DNA from: Pelagomonas calceolata
Lineage: Eukaryota > Sar > Pelagophyceae > Pelagomonadales > Pelagomonadaceae
NCBI GenBank assembly: GCA_918797485.1
Contig: CAKKNE010000004.1
Span: forward strand, 3,968,001 to 4,032,000
Direction: 5' to 3'
DNA: 64,000 nt
A program made the translations under genes and the position numbers. Of this stretch, positions 37,285 through 46,931 are shown in pieces. The notes under the pieces are model-generated. The model saw only the letters and a list, made by a program, of their open reading frames with translations, was not told the origin of the DNA and searched no databases. The first letter of the stretch is position 1, and every line of letters starts with the position of its first letter.

Positions 37285-39370
37285 ATGGGCAAGAAAGAAA
37301 AGGAAGCGGACAATGAACCACCTCCATTGAATCTAAATATCGGCGTCATGGGCCACGTCGACAGCGGCAAGACGTCGTTGGTCAAAGCGCTCTCGACGAC
37401 GCTGTCGACGGCATCCTTGGATCGGGCCCCGCAAAGTCAAGCAAGGGGCATCACCCTCGACTTAGGCTTCTCAAGTTTCAGAGCACCGCTCCCAGAACAC
37501 CTAGAAGGTGATGGCGATTTACAGTTCACCTTGGTGGACTGCCCGGGCCACGCGTCACTGATACGAACCATAATTGGCGGCGCCCAGATCATCGATGCGA
37601 TGGTTTTGGTGGTGGACATCATCAAGGGCGTGCAGCCCCAGACCGCCGAGTGTCTCGTGATTGGCGAGATCACGACACATGACCTGATAATAGCCCTGAA
37701 CAAGGTGGACCAGATCTCAGAAGAGGAGCGACCAGCTGCTATTGAGACGGCGACGAAGAAGTTGAGGAGGCAATTACAATCGTCAAAGTTCCGGGACGCG
37801 CCCGTCGTCGCGTGTGCGGCCTGCGTCGGCGGCGAAAAGGTCGCGGCGGTCGGTCGGAGCGAGCTCAAGAGCGAGTCCATCGGGCTGGATGAGCTTGTTG
37901 CTACATTACGGAAAAGGGCGAGGGTGCCGAAGAGGGATACGGACGGCCCGTTCTTCTTCGCTATTGATCATTGTTTTCCGATCCGCGGCCAGGGGACGGT
38001 GGTGACGGGCACGGCGCTGCGGGGCCAGTGCAGGGTCGGCGACAGCGTGGAACTCCCCGCGTTGGGATTGGAAAAGAAGGTCAAGTCCATGCAGATGTTC
38101 CGGCGGCCGGCCAAGGCCATAAGATGTGGCGATAGAGCTGGCCTATGTCTCGCGCAGCTCGACGCCGCGGCGATAGAACGAGGCGTCGTCGCCGCGCCGG
38201 GAAGCGTCCCGGGTCTGACGGCGGTCTTAGCTCTCGTGCGGAAGGTGAGGTTCTTCCGGGGAAGGACGGATACGGAACGGACCTTCCACGTCACGCTGGG
38301 CCACACGACGACCGTCGCGACGGCCTATTTCTTCGGGGCCGCTGAGTTAAACGATACGGCCGTCCCGAAATTCGACTCAGAGCGAGAATACGTCTACCAA
38401 GAAAAACTAGAAGATAGGTTGCAGTGGTGCTTGTTGAAATTTGAAGCTAAAGTAAGGTGTCAATTAGATGCGTTGGTCATCGGGTCCCACTTGGAAAGCG
38501 ACGCGGCCATGGCCGACGCGTGTCGGATCGCGTTCCACGGTCGACTCGTGGAACGGGCCGAGGGCGACGCTATTGGGGAGAAGATTCGACTCTATAAGCT
38601 GAAAAGAAAAGTAGGGTTGGTGGCGAAGCTCGGGGACCCCTGTGTGAGTACAAATGGGGACATGGGTGTTAGAGATGTCGTCGGCAAGGACTTATTTGCA
38701 AGGGAGACGAACATGGCGCAGTTCGTCGGGTGTAGTACAGTGTCTTGTGTCTCTTCGCGTCGATGGCGTCTTCATGAGACGACGTCGCCTCGACGCCGTC
38801 GACGCGCCACATTGATCACCACGCAGGCTCCGGATCCAGGCCGAGACGGGCGAGGTCGGCAAGCTGTCCTCGGCCTTTGGCAAAGGGGGCAAGTTCCGCG
38901 TGCAGTTCGAGGGCCCGACGGACGTGCAGCCCGGCGGTAGACTATATTTAGTATACAAGAAGTACGCCTTTTCGTCGTCGAAGGCGCTGCACCAGGACGA
39001 CGACTGCGTTGTTCCTGCTGATGAATTAGTAACGCCAGGCAAACCTCCGAAGAAGAAAGTTGTCGAACCGCCGCCGCCGCCACCGTCGTCCCCGAAGAAG
39101 ACGGAAGATGTGCGCGAGGGCCTCGTCGAGCGCCTCAAGGGCGACCCCCTCGACAGCGGTCGGTACCGGACGGTCATCGTCGAGGGCCTCTTCACGGCCG
39201 AAGAGGACCAGAAGCAGTTTGTTGGTAGGGTCGTGACGTTCGCGAACGGCGACGAGGGCGTATTAGCGGGGCCTTTTGGGAAAGCGGGCAAGTCGAAAGT
39301 GGATGTGGAAGGGGCGGGGACGGATGCCGCGGTGGGTGCATCGGTGACGCTGCGGCTGCCGGCGCGGTGA
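37285..39370 (+). CDS. EEFSEC: Selenocysteine-specific elongation factor
   Basis: Delivers Sec-tRNA to UGA codons marked by a SECIS element. Exons are 37285-38729 and 38827-39370 (662 aa). GTPase motifs: G1 GVMGHVDSGKTSL, G2 ARGITLDLGFSSF, G3 VDCPGHASLI, G4 ALNKVDQIS. The short gap between G1 and G2 and GITLDLGF are specific for SelB/eEFSec, not EF-1A or EF-Tu. Domain 2 has FAIDHCFPIRGQGTVVTGTAL. Domain 4, unique to eEFSec, includes LKFEAKVRCQLDALVIGSHLE, FHGRLVE and, after the splice, LSSAFGKGGKFRVQFEG. The 97-nt intron ends ATTGATCACCACGCAG, close to the introner end, and holds GCGTCGATGGCGTC. A Pro-rich linker (EPPPPPPSSP) lies in exon 2. Confidence 0.95.
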
Positions 39371-41043
39371 GGTATTTATTTGGTTTAAATGTTTTAGTTT
39401 TAACTCTGTTGCCTCGTCGATGGCGTCAACTAGTCACTTCGATGGGCGCGGGGTGCTCAGGCTCAGGCTAGTTACGTCGCAGGGTTCCCCGTACCCCTCC
39501 CGCTCCGTCCTAGTGTGTCGATACGCTAGATCACTAGGTCTTGCGGCGCGCCAAATTACACCAGCGATTAGCGCCGCCATCTACCGTCCAAATGGTACAT
39601 CATATCAACTCCAGCCCACTTTTCATCCACAATCGACGGAACCGGAGCCGACGGCCCGCGCTCGGAGGGCGGGAAAAGAATTCTACTAGACAACTCTCGC
39701 GTTTATGTTCGTTTCCTTCCGTTTGTTAGTGGTAGAGTCCATCCAGCCCGCCTCAACATTTACTGAGCCCAGTCTCCTGATCCGTACGAGCCGCGGGATT
39801 CGGCGACTTTGGTACCGCGCGTTTACATCAAGCCGAGTATCAGGGCTAGACCCGCGAATATCAGCGACGCCGCCACCCAGATGGACCATAACGCCGTTGT
39901 TCTATTCACGATCGACCGACTTGCCCGTTCTCCGCGGACGACGGTGCGTACGCGGGGCACTGAATTGGCCCCAGACCGGTGGATTATAAAATAAATTTGC
40001 GTTTCAGGCGCTTCGGTTGCGGGACGGGCCAGCTAATCGGCCTCAGCGTGTACTACATTGCTCAGAGACCCAAAGATGCTCGGCGCGGGTTGTCGGTCTC
40101 GCGAGCCCACGATCTGGTTTAAACGGGCAAACTGAGTGGATCTGCGGCCATCAGCCCGTGTACCATCACCATGGACCATGACGCGATCATTTGTTTCATG
40201 ATCGACCGACTTACGCGAGGTCCAGATCAAGATGTTCACATCCCGAGCGTGGGCAGCCCAAAGTACCCTTCTCGCGGTGTAGATGGCATATACTTGTAAT
40301 TGACTATCGGTGGGGTAGCATGGGGTCCAACGAGACCGCTACGGCGACTACTGGGGGCCCTCGGGTAATTGGCGTTTTTGACGGGAACGGGGCGCCATCG
40401 GGGCCAAATTACTTACTTTTTTTGGATACAGATCGGCTCCAGAACTCCCTCTGGGGTAGGTCTGGTAGTGGGTAGTCGCCTGTGCCGCAAACGCCATCGA
40501 TGCGGCGGCCTAGTGCTCTCGGAGAGCCCTGGAAGCAAACCAGGCCAAAAGATGGCTAAACCGAGTGGTCTGCTGAGAGAATTCGACCAAAAATGATTGA
40601 AGCGGCGGCGTATGCGGTGTAGGCGATTGCACGTGTATAGTACCGACCCTAGGCGACCCCAGGGACACTTATTGGGCAGGGATTGACAGGATTCAACCGG
40701 TGCGGCCGCCTTGGACCGTGGCGGCTCCTCAGCCGCGAATTAAAAAATTTCCTTTTTCGGCCCCCGGTACGTGTCCCATTGATCTCTTTGGACCAGTAGC
40801 GACCCGAACGGTGCTCAGACGACTGCATGTCGCATGTTGTATTCGAAAGCTAGTGTGTCTATGGAGCAAACTGTAAGAATTGTTGGAGGCTTGTTGGGCT
40901 AGATTTACCGCGCATTGTTGGCTAGAAAAGACACAGGAAGCTGTCACAGCGCCAAACGTCGCAGCGAACCTCGAAGAAGATCCATCGCTGCTACACCGGA
41001 CGTCTCCGCCGAGCGCGGGTCATCAGCGTGAAAGGCTGTGAAA
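39371..41043. other. Gene-poor region, 1.67 kb, with a diverged repeat
   Basis: Longest stretch without a gene, and visibly less GC-rich. Two related blocks, about 39880-39921 and 40174-40214, share ATGGACCAT-ACGC and CGATCGACCGACTT. Motif-like GCTAG blocks occur at 39510-39529 and 40849-40860. Short frames show no protein character. Possibly a decayed insertion; family not recognisable. Confidence 0.5.
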
Positions 41044-42277
41044 ATGCGCCTCATCCTCATCACGAGCCTCGCAACGCTCAGCGCAGCAGTCATTACGCCG
41101 GGCGCCGACAAATTGGTCGACGACGCGCTCGACGGCTGCGACGCGTTGCTGGTCAAACAGCTGCGAGCCGAGCGCGACGCCGCCTACAAAGCAAGGGACG
41201 ATGCCGTCGCGGCGAAGGACGCCGCCGAGGCGACCGCGCAGCGCCTCGCCACCGACGAGGCCGCGAAGGCGGCTCAGGAAGCGCGTAGCGACTGCGAGGC
41301 CGCGTCGGTGGCGGCGTTGGAGAAGGCGACCGCCGCGTCGACTTCGGCCCTCGCCGCGTGCGAGGCGTCTTCGGCTGCCGAGCTCGAGAAGGCGACCGCG
41401 GCGTCGGCTGCAGCCCTCACCGCGTGCGAGGCTTCGTCGGCTGCCGAGCTCGAGAAGGCGACCGCGGCGTCGGCCGCGGCCCTCAAGCAAGCCACCGACG
41501 CGAGCGCCGCGGCGACGAAGGACGCGAGCGCGCAGCACGCCGCCGCGCTGAAGGAGGCGACCGACCGGATTGAGGCGCTCGCGCGCGAGAAGGCGTCACT
41601 TGTTGACGAACACGACAGAGCGCTCGCCGCGAAGGATGAATATTATGTTGCGGCCCACTCCGGCGCGCTGGCCGCCAAGGACGAGCAGCACCGCGCGGCC
41701 GTCGAGAGCGTCGAGGAGCTCCTGAACTCGAAGCACGAGGCCGTGCGAGCGTCCCTGGAGCGACGGCTGAAGGACGACACGGAGGCGCTGGCGAAGCGCC
41801 ACGCCGAGGAGCTCGCGCGCGACGCAGAAGAGGACGCCGTGGAGCTCCAAGAGGCGGTCACCGCGGCCATCAAATCGCAGAACGAAAAGTAGGCTCTCCG
41901 CGTTCTCGACGGGGCCTTCACATAGATGCGAAGTCGCGGCGATGGCGTGCTGGTGAGTAGATGTACTCTGGACGCCATCGTTACGATGTCTTTCACGCAG
42001 GCACGCGCAAGTCATCGAGGCCGAGCTCAAGCGCCAGGAGAGCGACTTCCTCGTGTGGCACGGAGATGAACTACGACGGCGACGGCCGCACAACCGGCTC
42101 AAGAAATTAGTGGGATCGATCCGCAAGGGCAACGCCGCGAAGGACCAGAAGACTCTATCGTTCCGGCGAACCGAGGAGGGCGCCGAGCCGGACGTGCAGG
42201 TGAGCCAGGAGTCGCCGCCGTCCGAGCCGAAGAAGAAGGGGCTCTTTCGCCGAATCTCGAAGAAGTCTAAGGAATAG
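41044..42277 (+). CDS. Secreted or membrane-anchored Ala-rich coiled-coil protein, 373 aa
   Basis: Exons are 41044-41888 and 42001-42277. A signal peptide-like start (MRLILITSLATLSAAVITPG) is followed by a nearly continuous Ala/Glu/Lys coiled coil. Residues about 75-155 hold three near-identical units of about 24 residues built on CEASSAAELEKATAASAAAL. Exon 2 continues the coil (HAQVIEAELKRQESDF) and ends in a basic tail (GLFRRISKKSKE). The intron (112 nt) has GCGATGGCGTGCTGG and GACGCCATCG blocks like other introns here. Function unknown; a structural or surface protein is most likely. It ends 2 nt from the stop of the minus-strand gene at 42280. Confidence 0.7.
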
Positions 42278-42279
42278 TA

Positions 42280-42903
42280 CTAGCACTTCCTACGCAAGAA
42301 GAGGAACGGGTAGTGGTTCCCGCATGGATCGCCCGTCTGCCGCCGGACGTGCTCGAAGCCATTCTCCACCATCCACCTCCGGCCGAACTCGGGCCAGCAC
42401 CGCGGCCCGCTGCCCGTGAAGACGTCTCCGAGTAGGTCCGTGATGAACAACACGCCGCCGCATTTCACGTGGCGGCCCAGGTTGTCGAACGCGACCCGCC
42501 AGAGCTTGAGCGCGCACGCGTCGGGTGCCTGGAGCGCGGCCTTGCGTTCCGCGGCCGTCTGCTTCTGGTGTTCGTTGAACATGTTCTTGTGGCGCCGCGC
42601 GAGTTGCTGCTTGAGTTCGAAGCGATTGCGGACTGTGAGGCGCCTCTGCGCCTTGGGACAGAACTCGTCGAGGCGGTCGGCGGTTTTTCTCGGGACGGTG
42701 TGGTGGATGCCCTCGGCCTGGAAGACGACGTCGAACGTGCATTTCTGACAGAAAGGAAGCGGATCCAACCATGACCAATCGAAGATCAACGACCCGCGCT
42801 CCGACGCGACGCGCGCCATCGAACAATCGTAGAAGCCGAACGCCACGAAAGAGGAATTTAATACAGCACCACGGCCAGCCCCGGCGGGAGAAAGGAAGTT
42901 CAT
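42280..42903 (-). CDS. Unknown protein, 207 aa, with 5' end inside the 184-bp repeat
   Basis: Family not certain. Cys/His-rich parts occur (PFCQKCTFDVVFQ, GIHHTVPRKTADRL, PDACALKLWRVAF). The end (LGRHVKCGGVLFITDLLGDVFTG, FGRRWMVENGFEHVRRQTGDPCGNHYPFLFL) resembles the last strands of a class I methyltransferase. A normal methyltransferase would need about 100 residues more at the N-terminus. The first 18 residues, MNFLSPAGAGRGAVLNSS, are encoded by the left copy of the 184-bp repeat, so the gene looks truncated and capped by repeat sequence. It may be a chimeric new gene or a relic. Confidence 0.45.
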   Translation of the reverse strand: MNFLSPAGAGRGAVLNSSFVAFGFYDCSMARVASERGSLIFDWSWLDPLPFCQKCTFDVVFQAEGIHHTVPRKTADRLDEFCPKAQRRLTVRNRFELKQQLARRHKNMFNEHQKQTAAERKAALQAPDACALKLWRVAFDNLGRHVKCGGVLFITDLLGDVFTGSGPRCWPEFGRRWMVENGFEHVRRQTGDPCGNHYPFLFLRRKC

Positions 42904-43031
42904 AACACCGGAAAGAACCTGAGAGAGGCAGCGTCGCAACCTGGTCCTGCGCGCGCGGGGTTGGGCGGGGAGGGGCTGGTGGGTGAGAGCGCGTTGGCCA
43001 TGGCAACCCGAATTTTGTGCTTTTATCTATT
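42848..43031 (+). repeat. 184-bp direct repeat, left copy
   Basis: Starts AAAGAGGAATTTAATACAGC and ends GTGCTTTTATCTATT. It is identical by eye to 43619-43802, offset 771 bp, in the same orientation. The left border falls inside the minus-strand gene at 42280. Confidence 0.9.
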
Positions 43032-43618
43032 TGTTGCCTTCGGCATATAAGTCCCGGACGTAACACGTTCTCCGGTTCCTGAGGAAGTAGAGAAACGTAT
43101 TCGCCACGAGAACCTTTGAAGATGAACTTGTTCAGGACGGCAGGAAATGGCGGCGCGGCGCGTCTGACAACGCCTCGCATTCGAGACTTGCTCCGCAAGC
43201 CCACACGGCAAGCGGCATCCGACCTCCAGCCATACGCCTAGGCGAAGCTGACAACGTCCCGCATTCGCGACTTGCTCCGAAGGTCCATATGACCGACGGC
43301 GTCCGCATATCTCAGCCTAAACCATCCCTAAGAGCATGGAGCACGGACGGCGCACGGACGGCAGCTAACGGGGTGTAAACGAAGAAATCCGAGCAGCAAA
43401 CGCGTTGGTATCAGAGGCTTCGAGCGTGGCGGAACCACCAGGCTAGGAGCCCGGGTATGCGCGTCGTTCGTCGCCAAGAGCGTCAAGATATTTACATTTG
43501 TTTGGGTCAGCTTCTTGGGAGGTCGAAACCCCTATCGCCAGCTTAAGACCCACCCTCTGGTTCGCACCTTGCCCGTCCTCCGGAGAGCGGCTAGGCGGTC
43601 CCCCTCAAGAGCACCCCA
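43032..43618. other. Spacer between the 184-bp repeats, 587 bp
   Basis: Holds a short minus-strand coding relic (about 43029-43108, VLVANTFLYFLRNRRTCYV ... AEGNK-stop). It also has an imperfect tandem pair around CATTCGAGACTTGCTCCG (43178) and CATTCGCGACTTGCTCCG (43263). No complete gene. Confidence 0.45.
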
Positions 43619-43802
43619 AAAGAGGAATTTAATACAGCACCACGGCCAGCCCCGGCGGGAGAAAGGAAGTTCATAACACCGGAAAGAACCTGAGAGAGGC
43701 AGCGTCGCAACCTGGTCCTGCGCGCGCGGGGTTGGGCGGGGAGGGGCTGGTGGGTGAGAGCGCGTTGGCCATGGCAACCCGAATTTTGTGCTTTTATCTA
43801 TT
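43619..43802 (+). repeat. 184-bp direct repeat, right copy
   Basis: Second copy of the repeat at 42848. Its right border joins the MYND finger of the next gene in mid-motif (…TATT|GTGACGC). No target-site duplication or terminal inverted repeat is visible. Confidence 0.9.
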
Positions 43803-44842
43803 GTGACGCAACTTGCCAACACGACCACTGGCGCCGCGGCCATAAGCAGATTTGTAAAAGAATCCACCGCGGCGGCAACGCGGAACAGTATAATGCCGAC
43901 AAAAAATACAAGGAGGCCGTCGCGACCGCGGTCGAGGCGTGCGCCGACGACACGAAGGGCCAGACGTGCTACATCTGCACGCAGGCCCTCCATTGGAAGA
44001 CGAAGGAGGGGCTCGTGCGCGGGTGTGCGTGCCGCGGGACGGCGGGTTTTGCGCACGTGTCGTGCTTGGCGGAGCAGGCGAAGATTTTGTATGCGGAGGC
44101 CGAGGAGAACAACTTGGGGGCCAAGGCGTTGGATGATCGGTGGCGGCGGTGGAACACATGCAGTCTGTGCGAGCAAAAGTACCACGGCGCCGTGCGGGGC
44201 GCGCTTGGGTGGGCGTGCTGGAAGACGTACGTGGGACGGCCCGAGGGGGAACTGCTGATCAGTGCGATGAGGCAGCTTGGGAACGGTTTATCCGTCACAA
44301 AGCACCAGGAGGACGCGCTGTCCGTGGAAGAGGCTGAGTTGTCTATGCTGCGGCGCCTTGGCGTATCAGAACACCACGTACTCACCACGCAGGGCAATAT
44401 TGCGGTCACGTATGAGAAACTCGGACGGTATGAAGAGGCCTTAAATATGTTTCGAGACGTATACTCTGGAGAGTTGAAACTCCATGGCGCGGAGCGCGAA
44501 GAGACCCTCCGAGCAGCGAACAACTACGCGCACATCCTTGTTAGACTAGAGCGCTTCGAGGAAGCAAAGGCACTGTTCCGCAGAACAATACCCGTGACGA
44601 GACGTGTTCTCGGAGATAATCATAGACTGGCGCTTAGAATGAGGTCGAATTACGCGGAGGCGTTCTTCAAGGACAACGGCGCCACGCTCGACGAGCTTCG
44701 CGAAGCCGTGACGTCGCTTGAGGAGACGAAACGGATCGCGAGGCGCGTGTTCGGCGGCGCGAATCCGATCGTAGTGGAGATAGAGAGCCATCTGCGACGA
44801 GCCACCCTCCGCGCCCGCGAAACGCCGCCGAGCAATGGGTAA
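43803..44842 (+). pseudogene. MYND/RING-CH/TPR protein, 5'-truncated
   Basis: The frame begins inside a MYND zinc finger: CDATCQHDHWRRGHKQICK is the second half, the first Cys pairs are missing. Next comes a RING-CH (C4HC3): CYICTQALHW..., GCACRGTAGFAHVSCLAEQA, NTCSLCEQKYHG. Then TPR units of the kinesin-light-chain kind follow: TTQGNIAVTYEKLGRYEEAL, RAANNYAHILVRLERFEEAK, RRVLGDNHRLALRMRSNYAE. This architecture is a large family in pelagophytes; RING-CH suggests E3 ubiquitin ligase activity. The frame is open leftward into the 184-bp repeat but has no ATG before residue ~150, so it is probably a truncated copy unless an unseen exon supplies the start. Confidence 0.65.
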
Positions 44843-44864
44843 CTACAAATATTACACCACAACA

Positions 44865-45674
44865 CTAGCCCCGCCGGTACAAGACGCCGTGCCCCTTCGG
44901 CCGCGCAAGGTCCGCGTCCAGCTCCCCGTCCGCGCCAATAGCGTCGAAGTAGCCCCCCAACAAAAACGCCGTCGGCCCGCCATAGATGTTCTCCATGTGC
45001 GGATCATACAACCGGCGGAACAGAAAGCGGAAGTCGAAGGACACGCGCGTGATGCCCGAGTCGTTCGCGACTGTATAATGGCGGCACCGGTTGCCCCAGA
45101 ACAGGACCGCTTCTCCATAATTCACCGCGAAGGGCGCGTAGTCGCCGATGCCCGGCGCCGGCTCGCACCACAGGGAGTTCGAGCCGCCGCATTCTACCAA
45201 AGGCAGCCACACGTTCAGCTCAAATTCCGAATGGCCGTAGTCCGCGTCGCAGTGGGGTCTTCCAGTAGGATTCGGCGACGGCGCGTGGCAGCGGAAGCTC
45301 GGCTCGCGCTGGAAGACGAGGCCATCCTCACATAACGTCGAGCCGTGCCGCGCGCAGACCTCCCGCACGTGCGGCAGCACGACCTCTTGGAGGAACGAGA
45401 GGTACGCGGCGAGGATGCGCTCTCGTACATCCGGCGACCGCGTCGTCCACTTCCGCAGCCACGGCGCGCCGGCGCCGCGGCTCCCGCCGCGGCTGCGCCC
45501 GTCCGTCGCCGGTTCCAACGTTTGTAACGCCTCGACGCCCATCGCGTCGACGACGGGACTCCGCCAGTCGTGCTCTTGCGTGTCGTACGTCAACGTGCGT
45601 TGGGTGCGCAGCTCGGCGAGCGCTGCGCGATCCTCCGGCGTCAACGCGTCGCCGGCGGAGGCAAGTGCAGCCAT
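44865..45674 (-). CDS. Phytanoyl-CoA dioxygenase/StrG-like oxygenase, 269 aa
   Basis: Non-haem Fe(II)/2-oxoglutarate oxygenase fold: PTGRPHCDADYGHSEFELNV with HxD, CRHYTVANDSGITRVSFDFR with the distal His and the 2-oxoglutarate Arg, and the intervening LWCEPAPGIGDYAPF / GEAVLFWGNRC. The SFDFR end and ELNVWLPL strand recall the StrG/PhyH group, which hydroxylates small molecules or lipids. The N-terminal 100 residues are helical (LTPEDRAALAELRTQRTL; DVRERILAAYLSFLQEVVLPHV). No targeting signal from ATG 45674. Substrate unknown. Its stop is 22 bp from the stop of the MYND gene. Confidence 0.75.
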   Translation of the reverse strand: MAALASAGDALTPEDRAALAELRTQRTLTYDTQEHDWRSPVVDAMGVEALQTLEPATDGRSRGGSRGAGAPWLRKWTTRSPDVRERILAAYLSFLQEVVLPHVREVCARHGSTLCEDGLVFQREPSFRCHAPSPNPTGRPHCDADYGHSEFELNVWLPLVECGGSNSLWCEPAPGIGDYAPFAVNYGEAVLFWGNRCRHYTVANDSGITRVSFDFRFLFRRLYDPHMENIYGGPTAFLLGGYFDAIGADGELDADLARPKGHGVLYRRG

Positions 45675-46001
45675 GCTCTCTGCAAGCCTGCTCAGCACTG
45701 GCGGCAACGCGAGTCGGTGCCGGCACCAATGCGACGGGCAGTCTATGCAGAGCACTTATATGCTTCAACTGGCATAAACGCGCAGCACTAGCGCTCCCAT
45801 GCAGGCCTGCATGCCGCTCAGCTGCAGCACAGCACCTGCTGGCTTTAGTGCAGCGAGCCCGCGGAGCCATCGCGGCTGCATCAAACTGAGCTCGGGCGTC
45901 GCATAGATCATAAAAAAGCAGCCACAAGCAGCGTCAGCGCGCGGCAGCGACGCACACGCGCTGGGACAGGCAGCCTGCACGCTGCACCCAAAACAAGAGC
46001 C
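45675..46001. promoter_or_regulatory. Divergent intergenic region, 327 bp
   Basis: 5' regions of the StrG-like gene and the METTL21-like gene. CAGC-rich. No motif copy recognised. Confidence 0.35.
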
Positions 46002-46763
46002 ATGCTGCTCCGCCACGCGCGCCGCTGGTGGCCCCTCGTCGTGCTTAGGAGGGCCTCGGCGCTGGCCGCCAACGAGCAGTGGACCAAGGTCGACGTCGGC
46101 GGCAAGACGGCGAAGCTCCGCGTCGACTACTTCGACACTCCGATGAAGCAGCCGAAGGCGAAAAAGGGGAAAATAGCGGACCGCACGGGGTGCCGGCCGT
46201 GGCCCGTCGCGCGGCCGCTGCTGGCGCATCTGTGTGCGGATGTCATTCCGGACCTGGAACGCGACTTGGGCCGGCCGCCACGCGTGCTCGAGCTCGGAAG
46301 CGGCGTTGGTTTGTTGGGCGTCGGGTTGGCGATGACGACTGATTGCGACGTTACCTTAACCGATCCTGATATCGAGACGAACTTCTCCGACGGTACCCGC
46401 ATGTCGACGCTCGAGTGGCTCCAGCGGAATATCGAGCTCAACGTGGACTCGAAGCGCGCGCGGGCGAAACGCCTGGTCTGGGGCAGCGTCGACGACGCGA
46501 GGGCGCTCCTGCGCGACGGCGGCTTCGATCTGTTGGTCGGGAGCGACTTGTTGTACGACACCGCGAACTACGGCCCGCTCGTCGACTCGATCGTGGCCCT
46601 CGCGCCGGCGCGCGGCGCCGTCCTCGGCTACGTGACGCGCCACGGCGCCGAGGGGGACCTCGCCGAGCTCGCGGCGGCGCGCGGCTTCGTCGCGGAATCG
46701 ATTCCGCTCGTCGGCGAGGGCCTCACGAAGGCCGCGACGGCGACAGCGCTGACGAGGCGTTGA
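46002..46763 (+). CDS. METTL21-type (NNMT-like) methyltransferase
   Basis: 253 aa. Class I SAM-dependent methyltransferase with RPWPVARPLLAHLC, VLELGSGVGLLGVGLAM (SAM loop), VTLTDPDIET (acidic strand), STLEWLQRNIELNV and FDLLVGSDLLYDTANYGPLVDSI. The (D)LLYD signature and the W/N helix are those of the METTL21/22/18 group, which methylate lysines or histidines on chaperones and ribosomal or elongation factors. The N-terminus (MLLRHARRWWPLVVLRRASAL) is Arg-rich and likely a mitochondrial presequence, so the target may be a mitochondrial protein; this is inference. Confidence 0.85.
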   Translation: MLLRHARRWWPLVVLRRASALAANEQWTKVDVGGKTAKLRVDYFDTPMKQPKAKKGKIADRTGCRPWPVARPLLAHLCADVIPDLERDLGRPPRVLELGSGVGLLGVGLAMTTDCDVTLTDPDIETNFSDGTRMSTLEWLQRNIELNVDSKRARAKRLVWGSVDDARALLRDGGFDLLVGSDLLYDTANYGPLVDSIVALAPARGAVLGYVTRHGAEGDLAELAAARGFVAESIPLVGEGLTKAATATALTRR

Positions 46764-46931
46764 TTGGGTAATTGTCCTGTGATCTAGTTGCCTACTGCGC
46801 TCGGTGGGGGTCAATCAGATTGCGACGAAGTGGGCCTTCATGCCGCGCCATCCGCCGTCGCGGCTGTGATTTTGAGGCGGCGCGGCTGCCCTTTGATCTT
46901 TCGACGCCGGCGCTCCATCAACGAAAGCATC

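Noticed and set aside
43510-43545. Possible tRNA (GGTCGAAACCCC looks like a B box)
   Set aside because: No matching A box or cloverleaf arms could be drawn around it.
42848-43802. LTR-type element bounded by the 184-bp direct repeats
   Set aside because: No TG...CA ends, no target duplication, no primer-binding or polymerase sequence in the 587-bp interior.
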